A stretch of DNA of 64,000 nucleotides from Prochlorococcus sp. AG-418-M08. GTDB lineage: Bacteria > Cyanobacteriota > Cyanobacteriia > PCC-6307 > Cyanobiaceae. The notes beneath the pieces were generated by a model. That model saw only the letters and a program-made list of their open reading frames with translations, searched no databases and was not told the DNA's origin. Shown piece by piece: positions 30,484 to 38,867 of this stretch. Each line of letters opens with the position of its first letter. Position 1 is the stretch's first letter. Position numbers and translations under genes: made by a program. The stretch is from NCBI GenBank assembly GCA_003213955.1, contig QCMG01000006.1:1-64000 (forward strand). The letters run 5' to 3'.

Positions 30484-31731
30484 ATGAATGATATTTCTGC
30501 TTATTTAAATTCAGCAATATTAAAAATCCCTTTTAATTTATCTAATATAATTTCTGAGTATATTAAATTAAATAGTAATGTCAAAGTTGCAATTGTTGGC
30601 GGATATATAAGAGATTTATTAATCACTAAAATACATAAAAAGAAATTTTTCAATCCGATTGATATAGATATAATTACAGAAGGATCTTCAGTTGATTTAG
30701 CAAAATTCGTAAAAAAAAATATCTCAAATGTTGAACTTTGCCTTATAAAAGAATTTGAAATATACGACACTGTAGAACTAAATATTAACAATTTAAAAAT
30801 TGATATAGCTTCTGCTAGAGAAGAGAATTATAAAGCTCCAGGATTAAATCCAATTATAAAACATGCAAATATTGAGCAGGATTTAAAAAGAAGAGATTTC
30901 AGTATAAATGCAATAGCTTTTGAATTCTCAAAGAAAGAAATTATTGATTTCTTTGATGGCATAAAACATATTAAAGAAAAAGAATTACATTTGCTGCATG
31001 AAAATAGTATTCAAGATGACCCTAGTAGGTTAATAAGATGCGCAAGATATGCATCAAGATTAGGTTTCAAAATTTCAAAGCAATCACTTCAACAATCACA
31101 GAGGGTTGTCCATAGATGGCCTTGGGCAGTTATAAAAGACAATACTAAATCTAGATTTCCGCCTGGAATTAGTATAAGGATTAGAATGGAATTATCTGAA
31201 ATATACAAATACGACAATCTTGCAAAAACAATTTCTTTATTAAATGATTGGGAAGTTATTTCAATTCTAAATAAAAATATTACTATCAATAATGAGTTTT
31301 TAAGGGGTTTAAAGTGGATTAAAAAATTAAAAGGCAATTATATTCTCTACCTATTAAAAAATTCAGAAAATCTAGAACTTTCCTGCCAAAGATTTTTTAT
31401 TAATAGTAAGGAAATGAAAACTATAAAAGAGTACTTAAATATTACAAATCAATTAGAAAAGGAAAAAGAAAAATTTTTAAATTTAACCCCCTCAGAATGG
31501 ACTGAATTTATTGAAACTAAAAATTTAGATGAAGAAACAGTTAAATTGCTAATTTGCAATGGGGGTGCATTTTGGAAATCTTTTTTTAAATGGCTATTTA
31601 TTTATAAATTTATTAAGTCAAAGAAAAGTGGGAAATTATTAAAGAGCGAAGGGTGGCAACCAGGAAAAAATATGGGTGACGAAATTAAAAGGTTGAGATA
31701 TGTAGAAATCGATAAGAAGGAAAAGAGATAA
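30484..31731 (+). CDS. CCA tRNA nucleotidyltransferase / poly(A) polymerase family
   Basis: Class II nucleotidyltransferase of 415 residues that should add or repair the 3' CCA of tRNAs. None of the tRNA genes in this window encodes CCA, so such an enzyme is needed. Motifs are VAIVGGYIRDLLI near 35-47, PIDIDIITEG near 57-66 (catalytic Asp-x-Asp), the RRDFSINAIAFE block near 137-148, and DDPSRLIRCARYASRLGF near 178-195. The C-terminal third is divergent. Some cyanobacteria split CC- and A-adding activity between two enzymes; which one this is cannot be told here. It lies 7 nt after the helicase. Confidence 0.9.
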   Translation: MNDISAYLNSAILKIPFNLSNIISEYIKLNSNVKVAIVGGYIRDLLITKIHKKKFFNPIDIDIITEGSSVDLAKFVKKNISNVELCLIKEFEIYDTVELNINNLKIDIASAREENYKAPGLNPIIKHANIEQDLKRRDFSINAIAFEFSKKEIIDFFDGIKHIKEKELHLLHENSIQDDPSRLIRCARYASRLGFKISKQSLQQSQRVVHRWPWAVIKDNTKSRFPPGISIRIRMELSEIYKYDNLAKTISLLNDWEVISILNKNITINNEFLRGLKWIKKLKGNYILYLLKNSENLELSCQRFFINSKEMKTIKEYLNITNQLEKEKEKFLNLTPSEWTEFIETKNLDEETVKLLICNGGAFWKSFFKWLFIYKFIKSKKSGKLLKSEGWQPGKNMGDEIKRLRYVEIDKKEKR

Positions 31732-31734
31732 CTA

Positions 31735-33903
31735 TCAATTTATTACTTCTCCTACCTTATACCATTTATCTTTTAAAAAACTTTCATACTTAGGATCACA
31801 ACTTATCAAAATTGGGCCACATGTTTGTGGATCTAATAATAATGAAATTTTTTCTTTAAAGCTTTGACTATTAACATTATTTTTTCTTGAAAATGAAATA
31901 ATTCTATTATTTCGTTTTTCTGAAATAATTTGATCAAATATTTCTTTATTTGATTCGAAAAGAGAGCTTGTAATACCTTTATTGATTAAATCAAATACTC
32001 CTGGATAAGCTTTAAATGCCAATAAATCTAATAAGACCTTAATAGGTGCTAGGTTTTTATCTTTCCTTAATAAATTAGATGAATCAATCATCTCTTTAAG
32101 GTGTCCTATAAATCCATATCCAGTTATATCAGTAGCTGCATTTATAAATGTTTTTCCAAACTTATCTTGAAGCGAATAAATTTGTTCAATCAATGGTTGC
32201 TGACTTTTAACTAAATTTCTCATTATTGCCTCTGAACTATCTTTTAAATTTACATTTTGCATTTGAGCAGCAAAAAAAATTCCAACGCCCAGAGGTCTTG
32301 ACATTAGGATAATATCTCCTTTTTGCATCCCAGATTTGGACCATGGTTTTGCTCCATTTTTCAAAACTCCTTGGACAGTTACAGAAATATCTATTCCTAA
32401 AGAATAAGGTTTATCACAAAAACTTCTTGACTCAAAAGTATGACCTCCAATTAACTGCCCCCCTTGTTCTTCAGCTGTTGTTTTTATCCCTTGGAGACAA
32501 TGAGAAAAAAGATAGCTTTGAAAATCTTTTCCTACTTTTGGAAGACATATTAAAGCCTGGACCGATGAAAGCTTTACTCCACAAGCCCATAAATCAGAGC
32601 AAGCATGCAACACAGTAATTTTTGCATTTAGCCAAGGATCACTTATCAGTGCAGGAAATCCATCAACACTTTGAAGAATAATATCTTGATTATTATTATA
32701 AATTTCAACAGAGTCCTCAGGAGAAATTGCAAAATTTTCTAGTTGAGCACTTCTTAATGATTTATTTAAAATGCTTTGAGGAATTTTAGCTGCACAACCT
32801 CTACAAGCATCCATTCGATCTTCTTTACCTTTTTGATTCATATTCGAAGTTAAGACGCGAAATTTTTTGATAAAGCCTTCATCAATTTTATTTTTAACGT
32901 ACCAAATAAGAAAAGAAGGTCCAAAAACAAATTCACCATAAAAAGCAAAAGCTTTAGGAATTTTTCTAGGATAAGAATTCACTATTTGCAATCCAAATTT
33001 TTGAGGAGACCATCTTTTTAATGATTCACCTTTTATATCCTTCTGAATATTAGTTGCTAATGTATTCAAAACTTTTACTGCAAATATTCCAGAAGAAGGT
33101 CTTTGAGAATCTTCTATAACTGCGCAATCACCAGTTGCAAAAATTCCTAAAAAATTTTTTAACCTTAATTTCTGATTTGTATAAAATCTACCTTTTGAAT
33201 CCAATTCTGAATTATATTTTTTTACCCATAGTGGTGATGTATTCCCAGTACATAAAAGAATTTTCCCAAAATCGAGAGGAAGTTTATTAACAATTTCTAT
33301 ATTAGAACTATATAAAGTTTTTAAAATTTTATTGTCTATCTTATTTGATTTACATAGAAGCTTTAAAGATCTTTTTTTCCATCTTTTTCTAAGAGCAAAA
33401 GCAACTTCAATTGCAGCGAGCCCACTTCCAACGATAATAAAATGTGGGGCAGTTTCAGAATCATACTTATCTTCGTTTTTGATTAATTCATAAGCTTTAA
33501 AAAAAGGTTTAATTGGGAAAGCAATTTGATTACTGACCAAATATTCAAATTCTTCAGAAATTTTAGTTTGGCTTCCATAGTTAAGTAATAATTTTGAATA
33601 ACCAACTGATGGTCTATTGTGCAAGGAAATCTTTTTTGATTGGAAATCTATATTGGTTACCTCTTCATTGATAAAAGATACTCTGGCGATTTGAGCCAAA
33701 GATCTTATATCAATTAAACTATCTTCTAAAGAAATTGATTTAGCAATTACAGAAGGAAACATAGCTGAATAAACTAAATTAGTATCTCTAGATATAATTG
33801 AGATAGGAAGATCTGGCATTAACTTCGGATGCATACACCATTTTCTCAACAAGAGAACATTTGTATGTCCTCCTCCAATTAGTACTAGATGATTAATAGC
33901 CAT
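31735..33903 (-). CDS. Fusion of FAD/NAD(P)-dependent oxidoreductase and selenophosphate synthetase (SelD)
   Basis: About 722 residues from the ATG at 33903. ATG 33909 and TTG 33912 are in-frame alternatives. The N-terminal half (about 1-340) is a pyridine-nucleotide-disulphide or NDH-2-like oxidoreductase: LVLIGGGHTNVLLL dinucleotide motif and a second fold HFIIVGSGLAAIEVAFALRK near 150; GIFATGDCAV near 255. The C-terminal half is SelD-like: CRGCAAKIPQSIL near 363 preserves the Cys and Lys of the E. coli SelD active site in the same spacing, then QSVDGFPALISDPWLNAKIT, GGHTFESRSF and TDITGYGFIGHLKEM. This fused form is known in cyanobacteria. It should make selenophosphate, perhaps for tRNA selenouridine. 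It starts back to back with mtaP. Confidence 0.88.
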   Translation of the reverse strand: MAINHLVLIGGGHTNVLLLRKWCMHPKLMPDLPISIISRDTNLVYSAMFPSVIAKSISLEDSLIDIRSLAQIARVSFINEEVTNIDFQSKKISLHNRPSVGYSKLLLNYGSQTKISEEFEYLVSNQIAFPIKPFFKAYELIKNEDKYDSETAPHFIIVGSGLAAIEVAFALRKRWKKRSLKLLCKSNKIDNKILKTLYSSNIEIVNKLPLDFGKILLCTGNTSPLWVKKYNSELDSKGRFYTNQKLRLKNFLGIFATGDCAVIEDSQRPSSGIFAVKVLNTLATNIQKDIKGESLKRWSPQKFGLQIVNSYPRKIPKAFAFYGEFVFGPSFLIWYVKNKIDEGFIKKFRVLTSNMNQKGKEDRMDACRGCAAKIPQSILNKSLRSAQLENFAISPEDSVEIYNNNQDIILQSVDGFPALISDPWLNAKITVLHACSDLWACGVKLSSVQALICLPKVGKDFQSYLFSHCLQGIKTTAEEQGGQLIGGHTFESRSFCDKPYSLGIDISVTVQGVLKNGAKPWSKSGMQKGDIILMSRPLGVGIFFAAQMQNVNLKDSSEAIMRNLVKSQQPLIEQIYSLQDKFGKTFINAATDITGYGFIGHLKEMIDSSNLLRKDKNLAPIKVLLDLLAFKAYPGVFDLINKGITSSLFESNKEIFDQIISEKRNNRIISFSRKNNVNSQSFKEKISLLLDPQTCGPILISCDPKYESFLKDKWYKVGEVIN

Positions 33904-33913
33904 TTGCATCAAG

Positions 33914-34813
33914 ATGAATAAAGAGCATTTATTGCCAATTGAAAATTCAAGATTAGGAATAATTGGTGGGAGTGGTTTCTATTCGATAGATAAAATAGAA
34001 TATTTAAAAGAACTTGAGGTCAATACCCCTTATGGTAAACCTTCTGATTCAATTAGGCTCTTTAAAATTGGTAATTTAGAGATTGCTTTTTTAGCAAGGC
34101 ATGGAAGATTACACAGCCTAAACCCAACAGAAATTCCTTATAAGGCAAACATTTGGGCTCTTCGATCAATTGGAGTAAGGTGGATAGTAGCCCCTTCAGC
34201 AGTGGGGTCTCTTCAGGAGCAAATAAGGCCTCTTGATATAGTTGTACCTGATCAATTCATTGATAGAACAAATAATAGACCAGCAACTTTTTTTAATGAA
34301 GGAGCAGTGGCTCACGTAACTATGGGAGATCCTTTTTGTAGAAATTTATCTGGGATATTAAGCAATGTTGGAGAAAAAAACATTCCACGAGGAAGGCAAT
34401 TACATAGAGGCGGAACATATTTAGCTATGGAGGGTCCTGCTTTCTCCACAAGAGCAGAATCTAACCTTTATAGGAGTTGGGGATGTTCAATAATAGGAAT
34501 GACAAATCATACCGAGGCAAGATTAGCTAAAGAGGCCGAGATAGCTTATTCTTCTTTATCTATGGTTACTGATTATGATTGCTGGCATCAAACTCATCAA
34601 GAAGTATCTGTTGAGATGGTTTTGGAAAATCTAAGAGCAAACACAGAAGTTGCTAATAAAATTGTTATTGAAATAGCAAAAGTTATCGATGTGGAGAGGC
34701 CAAAAAGTAAATCCCATAATTCTCTAAGAGATGGCCTAATAACTCAAAAAGAAAATATTCCTAGCTCTACAAAAGAAAAACTAGAAATATTTACTGAATC
34801 TTATTGGAGCTAA
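33914..34813 (+). CDS. mtaP: S-methyl-5'-thioadenosine phosphorylase
   Basis: Purine nucleoside phosphorylase-family enzyme that splits methylthioadenosine, the by-product of polyamine synthesis, into adenine and methylthioribose-1-phosphate. It has 299 residues. Recognisable elements are LGIIGGSGFYSIDKIEY at 14-30, FLARHGRLHSLNPTEIPYKA near 58-77, YLAMEGPAFSTRAESNLYRS near 168-187, and GMTNHTEARLAKEAEIAYS near 195. The ATG at 33914 is 10 nt from the best start of the divergent SelD fusion. Its product recycles material from the metK product SAM, but the genes are not adjacent. Confidence 0.95.
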   Translation: MNKEHLLPIENSRLGIIGGSGFYSIDKIEYLKELEVNTPYGKPSDSIRLFKIGNLEIAFLARHGRLHSLNPTEIPYKANIWALRSIGVRWIVAPSAVGSLQEQIRPLDIVVPDQFIDRTNNRPATFFNEGAVAHVTMGDPFCRNLSGILSNVGEKNIPRGRQLHRGGTYLAMEGPAFSTRAESNLYRSWGCSIIGMTNHTEARLAKEAEIAYSSLSMVTDYDCWHQTHQEVSVEMVLENLRANTEVANKIVIEIAKVIDVERPKSKSHNSLRDGLITQKENIPSSTKEKLEIFTESYWS

Positions 34814-34843
34814 ATACAAACGATTAAATAAGTTACTGCTAAT

Positions 34844-35038
34844 TTAACCTGCACCAACTCCTTGGTATGATCCATAGAAAAATATACCTAGTACAAAAAT
34901 AACCGCTATTCCACCGGCTGTAGCAACTAGCCATAATGGAAGAGTTCCCTCTGTCCATCTTCTTTCCCATGCAACGGCTGGTCTGCCATCAGGAAGTCTA
35001 TCTGGAATTCGCCCATCTGGGCCTTTTAATTTACTCAT
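34844..35038 (-). CDS. psbJ: Photosystem II reaction centre protein J
   Basis: Single-helix PSII subunit that affects electron flow at the acceptor side. 64 residues, longer than the 40 or so of most PsbJ because of a charged N-terminal extension ([20 protein letters not shown]). The conserved part is [20 protein letters not shown] and [17 protein letters not shown]. Last gene of psbE-psbF-psbL-psbJ, 9 nt after psbL. Confidence 0.96.
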   Translation of the reverse strand: MSKLKGPDGRIPDRLPDGRPAVAWERRWTEGTLPLWLVATAGGIAVIFVLGIFFYGSYQGVGAG

Positions 35039-35047
35039 AATTTTAAT

Positions 35048-35167
35048 TTAATTGAAAAAGTAACTAGAAAATAAAATTCCTAAAACAAATACTGCTAATA
35101 AGCCTAGATAAAGACTTGTACGATTAAGTTCAACAGGAACTTTATTTGGGTTTTCGTTTACTTGCAT
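35048..35167 (-). CDS. psbL: Photosystem II reaction centre protein L
   Basis: 39-residue PSII subunit starting [20 protein letters not shown] and ending ILFSSYFFN, with one transmembrane helix. The start at 35167 is chosen because it gives the canonical product; the open frame extends further upstream, but that part overlaps psbF in another frame. It lies between psbF and psbJ. Confidence 0.97.
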   Translation of the reverse strand: MQVNENPNKVPVELNRTSLYLGLLAVFVLGILFSSYFFN

Positions 35168-35178
35168 GATAGATAATC

Positions 35179-35325
35179 CTAACGTCTGATAAATTGCATA
35201 GCTGCTATTGCACCTAAGAAAAATACTGAAGGAATTGCAAGAGCGTGAACTGCTAGCCAACGAACAGTAAATATAGGATAAACGCGGACTTCAACAGCCT
35301 GCATTGGGGCTTGAGAGTTTGACAT
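35179..35325 (-). CDS. psbF: Cytochrome b559 subunit beta
   Basis: 48-residue subunit beginning [20 protein letters not shown], with the haem-ligating His in [20 protein letters not shown] and ending MQFIRR. It pairs with PsbE to bind the b559 haem in PSII. It follows psbE by 2 nt and precedes psbL by 11 nt. Confidence 0.97.
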   Translation of the reverse strand: MSNSQAPMQAVEVRVYPIFTVRWLAVHALAIPSVFFLGAIAAMQFIRR

Positions 35326-35327
35326 AG

Positions 35328-35576
35328 TTATTTTGTTCTTAAATCTAATTGAGATTTAGCATCGTATCTTTGTGTTACCACAGGTGCTTTTGATTCAGAC
35401 GCTTGAAAGTAACTATCTGGACGAGGAGTTCCAAAAGCATCATAGGCTAAACCTGTATAAACGAAAAGGAAACCCGCTATAAAAATAGCTGGAAGTGTTA
35501 CTGCATGAATAATCCAGTATCGGATACTGGTGATTATTTCAAAGAATGGGCGTTCACCCGTTGAACCTGCGGCCAT
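35328..35576 (-). CDS. psbE: Cytochrome b559 subunit alpha
   Basis: 82-residue PSII subunit starting [20 protein letters not shown]. The haem His lies in [20 protein letters not shown], followed by the lumenal [18 protein letters not shown] at 35576 was chosen; a GTG two codons upstream (35582) would add Met-Ile. It is first gene of psbEFLJ and stands 123 nt downstream of ycf48, part of the conserved rubA-ycf48-psbEFLJ cluster. Confidence 0.97.
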   Translation of the reverse strand: MAAGSTGERPFFEIITSIRYWIIHAVTLPAIFIAGFLFVYTGLAYDAFGTPRPDSYFQASESKAPVVTQRYDAKSQLDLRTK

Positions 35577-35699
35577 AATCACAATAATTTACCCTATGAT
35601 CTTACAAGGAAAAAACCTAAGTTTGTGGAGAAATTTACAGCTTGGTTACAGACAGTTGTTAAATGACAAGAAAATTAATGATTTTTTTATTTTTGGGAT

Positions 35700-36713
35700 T
35701 CAACCTTTCCACTGTAAGATATATCCTCTTTCTCCTAATATGAAACCTTTTGTATCTGATAATTCATCCTTATCTAAGAATTGAATTTTGATGAAGTTAG
35801 TTGGTAGATTTGAAGCTGTAGGATCTGAACTCCAAGTTTTACCCTCGTCTTTACTCACTATTAAAGTTCCATTACCACCTCCAGCCCAGATATTTCCATC
35901 AGGATCCCAACCCATATCTAAATAATTATAACCATTCAAAATTGGGACAATTGGTTTAGTCCAACTTTCTAAATCATTACTATCTTCATTAAATCTTATT
36001 TCAGCTCCTCGAGATAACATCCATAAATTTCCTTCTGGGTTAAAACCTATACTTTGAACTCTCTTACTACTTGCTCTTTGATGAGCTATCCAAGTATCAC
36101 TTTTACTTTCGAGGGTGGAAAAGAAATTACCAAGACTACTTACACTTACATAATCTCCATTAGATGTTCTTCTTAAATCTCTTATACCCCCTTGCTCAGA
36201 TGGGTCTGATACTTTTGCTTCCCAAGTTTCCCCGCCGTTTGAAGTTTCATATATAGCAGCTGAAGTAGTTGCTAATTCAGCAATTCCATCATCAATAGTT
36301 GAAACTAAAAAAGGTTGGCCTGGGAGCTTCCCAAGAGATAATCTTGTCCAATTTTTACCTTCATCAGTAGTATGCATAACTAAAGAGGGTTGTCCTATTA
36401 ACCAACCTTCAGAACCTTTAAAATCTATATCAAGCAAACGAAAATTCTCTTCTGCTGCGATATCTAACGTTCTTTTTTCCCATGATTTACCTCCATCATT
36501 GGATTCCATAATAAGTCTATTTGAACCGACTAAAAATCCGTGATCATCATCTATAAAATCGATGTCTAATGCATTTGATTGATCTTCAAATTGAATCGTT
36601 TTCCATGGACTACTTTCGCTCATATCTACACCTGTTGAAGAACAACTACTTAAAATAAAGCAAAGTCCAAGTGATAAAAGAAGGTTTGGAATGCTAGTAA
36701 AAAATTTTTTCAT
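35700..36713 (-). CDS. ycf48: Photosystem II assembly factor Ycf48 (HCF136 homologue), lipoprotein
   Basis: Lumenal assembly factor that binds precursor D1 during PSII assembly and repair. It has 337 residues. The N-terminal signal peptide ends in a lipobox-like ILSSCSS near residue 22, so it should be lipid-anchored. The mature protein is a seven-bladed propeller with repeated [24 protein letters not shown] and EGKTWSS blade motifs. It sits 9 nt after the rubredoxin gene and upstream of psbE, which fits its role. Confidence 0.95.
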   Translation of the reverse strand: MKKFFTSIPNLLLSLGLCFILSSCSSTGVDMSESSPWKTIQFEDQSNALDIDFIDDDHGFLVGSNRLIMESNDGGKSWEKRTLDIAAEENFRLLDIDFKGSEGWLIGQPSLVMHTTDEGKNWTRLSLGKLPGQPFLVSTIDDGIAELATTSAAIYETSNGGETWEAKVSDPSEQGGIRDLRRTSNGDYVSVSSLGNFFSTLESKSDTWIAHQRASSKRVQSIGFNPEGNLWMLSRGAEIRFNEDSNDLESWTKPIVPILNGYNYLDMGWDPDGNIWAGGGNGTLIVSKDEGKTWSSDPTASNLPTNFIKIQFLDKDELSDTKGFILGERGYILQWKG

Positions 36714-36722
36714 GAATTTATA

Positions 36723-37151
36723 TTAATGCAAAGAGTACAAAGAAAGGAAACATGCTGCTGCAAATGCTAATCCACCAAAAATTAAAATATTCTTTTGGCC
36801 AGGTGGCAAACTGTTAAAACCGAATCCATAAGTTAAATTCTCTTCAAATCCACTAGGCTTTTCTCTAGGTCCTATATCTTTGTATAAGTTTTTACCTGCT
36901 CTGCAAACTGGACAAGCAAAAGTAGTTCCATCGATTGCTGAAAATGCGGTATTTGGGAGTATATTAAGCTTTTTGTTTCCTTCTCTTGGGTCGTAAATGT
37001 ATCCACAACTCCTACACTCGTATCTATTTTGTTCTAAATTACTAGATAGTTCTTTATTATTTGTTTCTGATAGTATTTTAGGAATTTCTTCCTTTGCTAA
37101 ATCCTCAAGTATTTGATTATCATCAGAAGATGGTTGAAAGTTTTGACTCAC
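36723..37151 (-). CDS. rubA: Membrane-anchored rubredoxin RubA
   Basis: Rubredoxin needed for photosystem assembly in cyanobacteria and chloroplasts. 142 residues: an acidic N-terminal extension of about 45, a rubredoxin domain with the iron-binding pairs CRSCGY (about 48-53) and CPVCRAG (about 80-86), then a C-terminal transmembrane helix (ILIFGGLAFAAACFLSLYSL). First gene of rubA-ycf48-psbEFLJ. It is divergent from ndhC across 73 nt. Confidence 0.95.
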   Translation of the reverse strand: MSQNFQPSSDDNQILEDLAKEEIPKILSETNNKELSSNLEQNRYECRSCGYIYDPREGNKKLNILPNTAFSAIDGTTFACPVCRAGKNLYKDIGPREKPSGFEENLTYGFGFNSLPPGQKNILIFGGLAFAAACFLSLYSLH

Positions 37152-37186
37152 GATTTAGAATTTCACTTTAGAGACTCTAAAAGATT

Positions 37187-37215
37187 TTGCTTAATTAAGC
37201 GAATTTTTCTACAAT
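37187..37215 (+). promoter_or_regulatory. ndhC promoter overlapping a perfect palindrome
   Basis: TTGCTT (37187-37192), 17-nt spacer, TACAAT (37210-37215), putting the start of transcription near 37222, two or three bases before the ndhC ATG at 37225. The 12-bp palindrome GCTTAATTAAGC (37189-37200) overlaps the -35 box and lies in the 73-nt gap shared with divergent rubA. The promoter match is seen; leaderless transcription and a regulator at the palindrome are inference. Confidence 0.5.
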
Positions 37216-37224
37216 TTTTTTTAA

Positions 37225-37587
37225 ATGTTTTCCTTACCAGGCTACGAATACTTATTAGGTTTTTTAATAATTGCGGCTGCAGTTCCAACTTTGGCTTTAA
37301 TTACAAACTTCATAGTTGCTCCAAAAGTAAGAACTGGGGAGCGCAAACTAACCTATGAATCTGGAATGGAACCTATTGGAGGAGCTTGGATTCAATTTAA
37401 TATAAGATATTACATGTTTGCATTAGTTTTCGTTATATTTGATGTAGAGACAGTATTCCTTTATCCTTGGGCTGTAGCATTCAATAGACTAGGCTTACTA
37501 GCCTTTATTGAGGCTTTAATATTTATTGCAATATTAGTTATTGCTCTTGCTTATGCCTGGAGGAAGGGAGCTTTAGAATGGAGCTAA
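37225..37587 (+). CDS. ndhC: NAD(P)H-quinone oxidoreductase subunit 3
   Basis: Membrane subunit of the NDH-1 complex used in respiration and cyclic electron flow. It has 120 residues and three helices. Conserved stretches are [20 protein letters not shown] near 42-61 and [20 protein letters not shown] near 63-82. It starts 73 nt from divergent rubA. ndhK follows after 4 nt, giving the standard ndhC-K-J order. Confidence 0.98.
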   Translation: MFSLPGYEYLLGFLIIAAAVPTLALITNFIVAPKVRTGERKLTYESGMEPIGGAWIQFNIRYYMFALVFVIFDVETVFLYPWAVAFNRLGLLAFIEALIFIAILVIALAYAWRKGALEWS

Positions 37588-37591
37588 AAAT

Positions 37592-38317
37592 TTGAACAAT
37601 TCACTCTCACCAAAAGCAATTAGAGAACTAAGAGAAGAAACATGCAATCCTCTTGGTCCTCCTCAAGTCACAACCGACCTGAGTGAAAATATCATAATGA
37701 CTAGTCTTGATGATCTTCATAATTGGGCTAGATTGAGCAGCCTTTGGCCTCTCTTATATGGTACAGCCTGTTGTTTTATTGAATTTGCAGCACTTATAGG
37801 GTCGAGATTTGATTTCGATAGATTTGGTTTAGTGCCAAGAAGTTCTCCAAGACAAGCTGATTTACTTATTGTTGCAGGGACTGTAACAATGAAGATGGCA
37901 CCTGCATTAGTAAGATTATATGAACAAATGCCAGAACCTAAATATGTGATTGCTATGGGAGCTTGCACCATAACAGGAGGAATGTTTAGTGCAGACTCAA
38001 CTACAGCAGTTAGAGGAGTTGATAAATTAATCCCAGTTGATTTATACCTACCTGGATGTCCGCCTAGACCAGAAGCTATTTTTGACGCAGTTATTAAATT
38101 GAGAAAAAAAGTTGGTAATGAAAGTATTCTTGAAAGGAATAAAGCAGAACAAACTCACAGGTATTTCACTATTGAACACAATATGAATCTTGTTTTTTCA
38201 GAAAATACTGGAAAATATTTAAATAAAAATTCTGAAAAATCTATTAAATCCTCTAATTTAGAATCTTTAGAAGAATTTAGTACTAATAAAATTGAAGAAA
38301 ACTTAATTGACAAATAA
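37592..38317 (+). CDS. ndhK: NAD(P)H-quinone oxidoreductase subunit K
   Basis: NDH-1 subunit carrying the N2-type [4Fe-4S] cluster. It has 241 residues. The ligand motif is visible: [19 protein letters not shown] around 55-73 with the adjacent Cys pair, then [17 protein letters not shown] near 127-143 and [18 protein letters not shown] near 156. It starts with TTG at 37592 and has a long hydrophilic, Ser/Asn-rich C-terminal tail (about 195-241). It lies between ndhC (4 nt) and ndhJ (9 nt). Confidence 0.97.
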   Translation: MNNSLSPKAIRELREETCNPLGPPQVTTDLSENIIMTSLDDLHNWARLSSLWPLLYGTACCFIEFAALIGSRFDFDRFGLVPRSSPRQADLLIVAGTVTMKMAPALVRLYEQMPEPKYVIAMGACTITGGMFSADSTTAVRGVDKLIPVDLYLPGCPPRPEAIFDAVIKLRKKVGNESILERNKAEQTHRYFTIEHNMNLVFSENTGKYLNKNSEKSIKSSNLESLEEFSTNKIEENLIDK

Positions 38318-38326
38318 TTTAAAATA

Positions 38327-38857
38327 ATGGACAAAGATAATTTACCTAAAGCTTCAGAAGAATTAGTAGAACAAAGAGGGATAGTTAGTAATCAACTTTA
38401 TAAAGATGGAATCTCAAATGACTCATTAGGTAAAGATCATATAGGTGTTGAGCTTCTTTCCGTAAAACCTGAAAATTTGTATGAGGCTATATCAACTTTA
38501 AAAAGCTATGGATTTAATTACCTTCAATGTCAAGGAGGTTATGATGAAGGGCCAGGAAAATCTCTTGTAAGTTTTTATCATTTAATCTCAATTGGAGACA
38601 TTAGAGCAATGGAAGAAATTAAAGAAATTAGAGTTAAAGTTTTTTTAAATAGAAATTCAGATTTATCTGTACCTAGCCTTTACAAAATTTTCAAGGGTAG
38701 TGATTGGCAAGAAAGAGAAACTTATGACATGTATGGAATCAACTTTAATGATCATCCAAACCCAAAAAGACTTTTAATGCCTGAGGATTGGAGAGGATGG
38801 CCTTTAAGAAAGGATTATGTTCAACCTGACTTCTATGAATTACAAGATGCTTACTAA
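38327..38857 (+). CDS. ndhJ: NAD(P)H-quinone oxidoreductase subunit J
   Basis: Peripheral-arm subunit of NDH-1 (30 kDa subunit family). It has 176 residues. The signature YKIFKGSDWQERETYDMYGINFNDHPNPKR lies in about 122-151 (split here: GSDWQERETYDMYGI and HPNPKRLLMPEDWRGWPLR). N-terminal residues 1-35 are variable. Last gene of ndhC-K-J; its stop is 10 nt from the tail-to-tail YvcK gene. Confidence 0.97.
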   Translation: MDKDNLPKASEELVEQRGIVSNQLYKDGISNDSLGKDHIGVELLSVKPENLYEAISTLKSYGFNYLQCQGGYDEGPGKSLVSFYHLISIGDIRAMEEIKEIRVKVFLNRNSDLSVPSLYKIFKGSDWQERETYDMYGINFNDHPNPKRLLMPEDWRGWPLRKDYVQPDFYELQDAY

Positions 38858-38867
38858 AATAAACTTA

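Noticed and set aside
37113-37358. 81-codon frame overlapping the ndhC start
   Set aside because: It runs across the rubA-ndhC gap and into ndhC in another frame; ndhC itself is certain.
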